A stretch of DNA of 64,000 nucleotides from Hymenobacter negativus (GTDB lineage Bacteria; Bacteroidota; Bacteroidia; Cytophagales; Hymenobacteraceae), in assembly GCF_017571495.1 (NCBI RefSeq), contig NZ_JAGETZ010000015.1, positions 121,489-185,488 on the forward strand, given 5' to 3'. Made by a program: the position numbers and the translations under genes. Below the pieces are notes generated by a model. The model had not been told where the DNA came from. It did no database searches and worked only from the letters and a program-made list of their open reading frames with translations. Numbering within the stretch: position 1 is the first letter of the stretch; each line of letters opens with the position of its first letter. Shown here in pieces: positions 60,370 through 64,000 of the stretch.

Positions 60370-62409
60370 TTAACGGCGGACTGAGTACGTCTTGTGCTGC
60401 GGCCCGACGCCCGTAATCTTCACCGATTGCCAGCCTGTAGGCAGGGTTGTTTTGCGTTGTAGAATACCCATAGGCGTAATGTCAAGCCCGCCAAAGCCCA
60501 TGAGCACGGCTTGCAGTACCCCGCCTGCCCCGGTGGCAAAGTAGGGGTTGGTACCACCCTTGGTTTCGGCAATGACGCGGAACGGCGCCAGCAGATTGGG
60601 TTGGTAAGCATCTTGGAAGAAGTGATGCGCCTTGTCGGCGTCGCCCAGGCGGGCATAGAGCAGGGCGAAAATAGCTTGGGTCATGGCGGGCGTGCCTTCA
60701 TTGGGCACGCGAGTTTCATAATAAGCGAGGTCTTTGCGAATTTGGGCAGGAGCCGTAACAACGCCTAATGGGTAGGCCAGCAGGTTCACATCGCCTTGCT
60801 TGATGCCTTCGCCGTGGTAGGTGGCGTGCTCCTGCGTCACGCCATTGGGCAGGTGCAGGATGGGAATGTTTTGGGCGACGTGCAGCCAGTCGGGGTTGGC
60901 GGGCAACCCCAGCAGCTTGGCGGTCGCGGCGGCATTGTGTAGGTTGACCTGGGCGGCAGCGTTGGTGAAGGCATCGTTGTCCACGTTTTCGGCCCACTCA
61001 TCCGCCGCTACTACGTTCTTAATATCGTAGTGGCCGGGGCCATTGCGCTCCGCCCGGCTGGCCCAAAAGTCGGCCGTGGCGGACAGGATGGGCCAGCCTT
61101 TCTCACGCAGCCACGCCTTGTCTTGGGTCACGCAGTAGTACTGCCACGCAGCCAGCGCTACATCGGCCGAAATGTGGTGTTCGAAAGGGCCGCTCAACGC
61201 CCAGACCGGGGTTTCCTCTACGCCCGCATCAGCGCTTTCCCACGGAAACATTGCGCCCTGGTAGCCGTGCGTCAGCGCATTGTGGCGGGCCGATTCCAGA
61301 CGGTGAAAACGGTATTCGACCAACGACTTGGCCATCTCGGGGTGCAGCACGGCCAGCACCGGAAACATCCACACGTCGGTGTCCCAGAAAATATGTCCGT
61401 TGTACCCCAGCCCCGAAAGGCCCATCGGCGAGGGCGAGTAGTCGGTGCCGGCCCGCGTGAAACTGTAGAGGTGGTAGAGCATGCTGTGCACATCTTGCTG
61501 CGCCTGGGCGTCGCCGATTATCTCAATATCGCTCTGCCACAACTCCTGCCAGGCTTTGGTGTGGAAAGCGAGCAGGCGGGCTTTGCCTTCGAGGCGGGCA
61601 AAAATGGTCAGGCGCTCGGCCTGGTTGAGCGGGTCGGGGTCGTGGGCCGAGGTGAGGGTGGTGCCTGCCACCGCGTAGGTGTACGACTGACCGGCTTGCA
61701 GTAGCTTGCCGAACTTCATGAGGTGCAGGTTGCTGTCCCACAGCTCATGGATGATGCGCGGCTCCTGCCCGTGCGGCTCCTCAAACAAGAAGCTGGTGCT
61801 GGCACATATTTGCAGCTTGCCCGTGGGGCTCCGGGCCGAGGAGGTGAGCAGGCTTAGCGTGGCGTGCGGCCGGTCGATTTCGTTGTAATAGTTCTGTGTT
61901 TCACGCAGCGCATCAGGGGCTTCCAGCACGCTGGCCGCCGTGAGGCTCAGGTGTTTCTTAGCCTTTATCGTCACGTCGAGCAGCGCCGTGAAGGGCAAGT
62001 GACGCAGGGCGTAGTAGGTATAGCTGATGGTGGCTTTATCGGCGTAGTCGAAAGTTGTAGTGAAGGCGGCCCGCTGCATGTCGAGTTCTTGACGGAAATT
62101 GCTAACGTCCTGTGCATTAATGCGGTGGCCACCTATTTCCAGGTACGTGTTTAGCAGGTTGAAGCCATTCAGGAAGTTGCTCACCCGGCCCCGGCCATAC
62201 TGGTCGTACGTGCTGGCCAGCACCACATTCTTCACCTGAAATGGCACCGGCGACGACACAATGCCGAGCATCCCGTTGGCTACCGTCACCCCGTAGTAAT
62301 TAGCGGGGTCAATTTTATCGGCCGCGATGCGCCACGAATCGGGAGTTTGGGCGGCCAGCGGCAGGCGCGCGACCAGTAGAAGTAACCAAGTGAAGAAATG
62401 CGTTTTCAA
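60370..62409 (-). CDS. Exported glycoside hydrolase family 65-type protein
   Basis: A TTG start at 62409 gives a signal peptide (MKTHFFTWLLLLVARLPLAA, then Q) and a 679 aa GH65-like protein. It has an N-terminal super-sandwich domain and an (alpha/alpha)6 barrel with HIFWDTDVWMFPVLAVLHPE, GYQGAMFPWES and AADEWAENVDNDAFTNAAAQ, whose DE pair holds the catalytic acid. GH65 proteins are phosphorylases or hydrolases of alpha-glucosides; the export signal favours hydrolysis in the periplasm. It follows the six-hairpin glycosidase by 34 bp. Confidence 0.87.
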   Translation of the reverse strand: MKTHFFTWLLLLVARLPLAAQTPDSWRIAADKIDPANYYGVTVANGMLGIVSSPVPFQVKNVVLASTYDQYGRGRVSNFLNGFNLLNTYLEIGGHRINAQDVSNFRQELDMQRAAFTTTFDYADKATISYTYYALRHLPFTALLDVTIKAKKHLSLTAASVLEAPDALRETQNYYNEIDRPHATLSLLTSSARSPTGKLQICASTSFLFEEPHGQEPRIIHELWDSNLHLMKFGKLLQAGQSYTYAVAGTTLTSAHDPDPLNQAERLTIFARLEGKARLLAFHTKAWQELWQSDIEIIGDAQAQQDVHSMLYHLYSFTRAGTDYSPSPMGLSGLGYNGHIFWDTDVWMFPVLAVLHPEMAKSLVEYRFHRLESARHNALTHGYQGAMFPWESADAGVEETPVWALSGPFEHHISADVALAAWQYYCVTQDKAWLREKGWPILSATADFWASRAERNGPGHYDIKNVVAADEWAENVDNDAFTNAAAQVNLHNAAATAKLLGLPANPDWLHVAQNIPILHLPNGVTQEHATYHGEGIKQGDVNLLAYPLGVVTAPAQIRKDLAYYETRVPNEGTPAMTQAIFALLYARLGDADKAHHFFQDAYQPNLLAPFRVIAETKGGTNPYFATGAGGVLQAVLMGFGGLDITPMGILQRKTTLPTGWQSVKITGVGPQHKTYSVRR

Positions 62410-62443
62410 AATAATAAAATTTAATGCACAATGCGTGAGCAGT

Positions 62444-64000
62444 TTACTGCACGCGCCGCAGCCGTAGGCAATCGAGCATAGCTTGGTTGACTAAGCCATT
62501 CATGTTGTGGTTGGCGGGCTCGTAAGCCAGCGTGAGTGCGTTAGAGCCTTTATCGAGGCGCACGAGAATGGGGTTTGAATAGCCCCAATTCGACCATTCG
62601 TCCACGCCGCGCTGGGGCAGTACCACGGTGCCTAATAGTTCGGAGCCATGGCGTAGTGTCCGGATGGCGCACTTGTTCTGCGTGTTGATGGGGCCATTGC
62701 CGTTGGCATAGCGGAAATCGAGCGCGTAGAGGCCGGGCTCGGGCACGGCGACAGCAATGGTTAGCCGGGTGTTGCGGCTGGTGCTGACTTCTACGAAACC
62801 AGAGCCGGTGAATCCCTGGTAAGCCAGGGAAGATTTAGGGGCAAGGGTTTCCAGCTGCATTTGCTCCGCTGTCCCCACTGCTAGCGGCTCGCTGGCAAAG
62901 GACTCCAGGCCCCCGGCACCAACGGCCACCACTTGGTAAGTGCCTTCTACCGCTGGGGCCGCCGTATCGGTGGAAGCCTTGGTGCTGATTAGCTTGCCAT
63001 TGCGCAGCACTTTGTAGGCGGTGGCCCCGGCAATGGGCGTCCAGTGCAGACGTTCCTGTTGGTAAGTCAGGGCCGGTGTTTCAGGCGAAAATGCGTTGTC
63101 CACCCGATTGACCAGCTGGGCCGCCGGTGCTTGATTCTTTAAGGCAATGCTTACGGTATGACGTCCGGTCAGACCAGCTGGAATGGCCGCATCAGGCAGC
63201 GGTTTATCGTCGAGGGTGATGCTTTGGATGACGTTGCCAAAGCCTTCCATCGTCACATCGAGTACCGCCCGGCGGTAACGGAAGCCCATGAGCTTGCGAC
63301 GCCCTTGGAAAGCCTGCGGCACAAAGGGCCGAAACACGAGCAGGTCGCCCTGGTACTGCATTCCAAACAGCACCTTGTAAACCAAGCTCAGGCTGCCCGA
63401 CAAGCTCCAGAGCATGTTCGAGGAGTTGATTTGGGTGCCGGCGAAGTCGCCATTGCGGGCCACGAAATTCTCCTTATTGGTCAGAAACAGCGCCGCCGGC
63501 CGGTAAATGGCGGCTAGGCCCTCGGTGAGGGCGGGCTCGTTGCCGACCTTGGCGGCGGCCAGGGCCCAGAAACTCTGCACAAAGGGCCACACGGCGTCGT
63601 TGTGGTAGGGCGGCAGGCCCGGAATCTGCGGGTAAATGCAGGAGATGCCGTAGGGCGTGGTGGGCGTTTTGCTCACCACCTGCTGGGCACGCTCGCCTTC
63701 GGCAATGCCGAAGAGCACGCACAAGGCCTCGCCCAGTGCTTCGGCCCGGGGCGAGAGCACCAGGTGGGTGCGGCCGTACAGGTACTGGCCGTAGTAGCCC
63801 TTGTCGGCCTGCCACAGGTGCTGGTTGATGCCAAATTTAATGACCTCGGCTTGGCGCTTGTGCTGGGCGGCCACGCCGGGCTGGCCAAGCTTGATGGCCA
63901 TCTGGGCCAGCACGATGTTGGCCTGGTAATGCACGGCGTTGGTGCCCAGGTTTTCGGACTGGTAGATGTCCACCGGCTGCATCCAGCGCGGGTAGGTCTG
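62444..64000 (-). CDS. Six-hairpin (MGH1-like) glycosidase, N-terminus beyond window
   Basis: The frame is open past the right edge (…QTYPRWMQPVDIYQSENLG). The visible 518 residues contain the end of an (alpha/alpha)6 barrel (YHNDAVWPFVQSFWALAAAK, NSSNMLWSLSGSLSLVYKVL), a beta-sandwich (QAFQGRRKLMGFRYRRAVLD), an Fn3-like module (YQQERLHWTPIAGATAYKVL) and a C-terminal carbohydrate-binding-like sandwich (LYALDFRYANGNG, NALTLAYEPANH). It is probably an exported exo-glycosidase acting before the GH65-type enzyme in one operon. Confidence 0.8.
   Translation of the reverse strand, partial: QTYPRWMQPVDIYQSENLGTNAVHYQANIVLAQMAIKLGQPGVAAQHKRQAEVIKFGINQHLWQADKGYYGQYLYGRTHLVLSPRAEALGEALCVLFGIAEGERAQQVVSKTPTTPYGISCIYPQIPGLPPYHNDAVWPFVQSFWALAAAKVGNEPALTEGLAAIYRPAALFLTNKENFVARNGDFAGTQINSSNMLWSLSGSLSLVYKVLFGMQYQGDLLVFRPFVPQAFQGRRKLMGFRYRRAVLDVTMEGFGNVIQSITLDDKPLPDAAIPAGLTGRHTVSIALKNQAPAAQLVNRVDNAFSPETPALTYQQERLHWTPIAGATAYKVLRNGKLISTKASTDTAAPAVEGTYQVVAVGAGGLESFASEPLAVGTAEQMQLETLAPKSSLAYQGFTGSGFVEVSTSRNTRLTIAVAVPEPGLYALDFRYANGNGPINTQNKCAIRTLRHGSELLGTVVLPQRGVDEWSNWGYSNPILVRLDKGSNALTLAYEPANHNMNGLVNQAMLDCLRLRRVQ

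Overview
The window looks like part of a large plasmid or secondary replicon of a GC-rich member of the Bacteroidota, most likely Hymenobacter or a close relative. The evidence is the gene families (HTHP heme protein, STAS-like proteins, DACNV/DisA_N protein, many AraC and SDR genes), -7 promoter boxes of the Bacteroidota type TAnnTTTG, and plasmid maintenance functions. These are a Rep_3 initiator with CTATCCTTT-type iterons (23.8-25.8 kb), a ParA ATPase with a DUF3408-like partner (43.7-45.3 kb) and degenerate mobilization genes (46.3-47.4 kb). No rRNA, tRNA or CRISPR array was seen. The genus is an inference from reading, not from a search.

Layout. 0-10 kb: an F390-synthetase-like adenylate-forming enzyme (cut by the window edge) and a MBL hydrolase/FabH-like ketosynthase pair are separated by a 6.9 kb block bounded by a 29 bp imperfect inverted repeat. 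The block carries an epimerase, a Crp-type regulator, a siderophore-interacting-type flavoprotein, an amidohydrolase, a TIGR01777 SDR and a DACNV/diadenylate-cyclase-like protein. 10-15 kb: small lipoproteins and membrane proteins, remnants of a resolvase and a DUF4272 gene, GNAT and PAP2. 15-24 kb: two AraC genes collapsed tail to tail, a sugar O-acetyltransferase, an ABM/CMD/cupin cluster, a frameshifted alpha/beta hydrolase, a REPIN-like repeat, SDR, GNAT and MocR. 24-28 kb: rep, iteron origin, a decayed IS1 copy and a class A beta-lactamase. 28-43 kb: regulator-reductase pairs (Crp/SDR, AraC/SDR), macro domain, DUF6624, DUF4440, RtcB, a class III cyclase and several decayed genes. 43-47.5 kb: par locus, a GAAGC-rich AT-rich tract and mob remnants.

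47.7-60 kb holds the most coherent system. A sigma-54-type response regulator and a TPR histidine kinase lie directly upstream of a same-strand run of seven genes: two alpha/beta hydrolases, DoxX, a SrpA-like catalase-family peroxidase, a full-length glutamyl-tRNA reductase (HemA), an AhpD-like protein and hexameric tyrosine-coordinated heme protein (HTHP). The run is closed by a strong terminator. I read it as a regulated peroxide-defence module carrying its own heme-supply gene. 60-64 kb: a secreted GH65-type enzyme and a six-hairpin glycosidase cut by the right edge, probably one carbohydrate operon.

Decay is common: at least eight genes are truncated or frameshifted. This fits an accessory replicon with much turnover.
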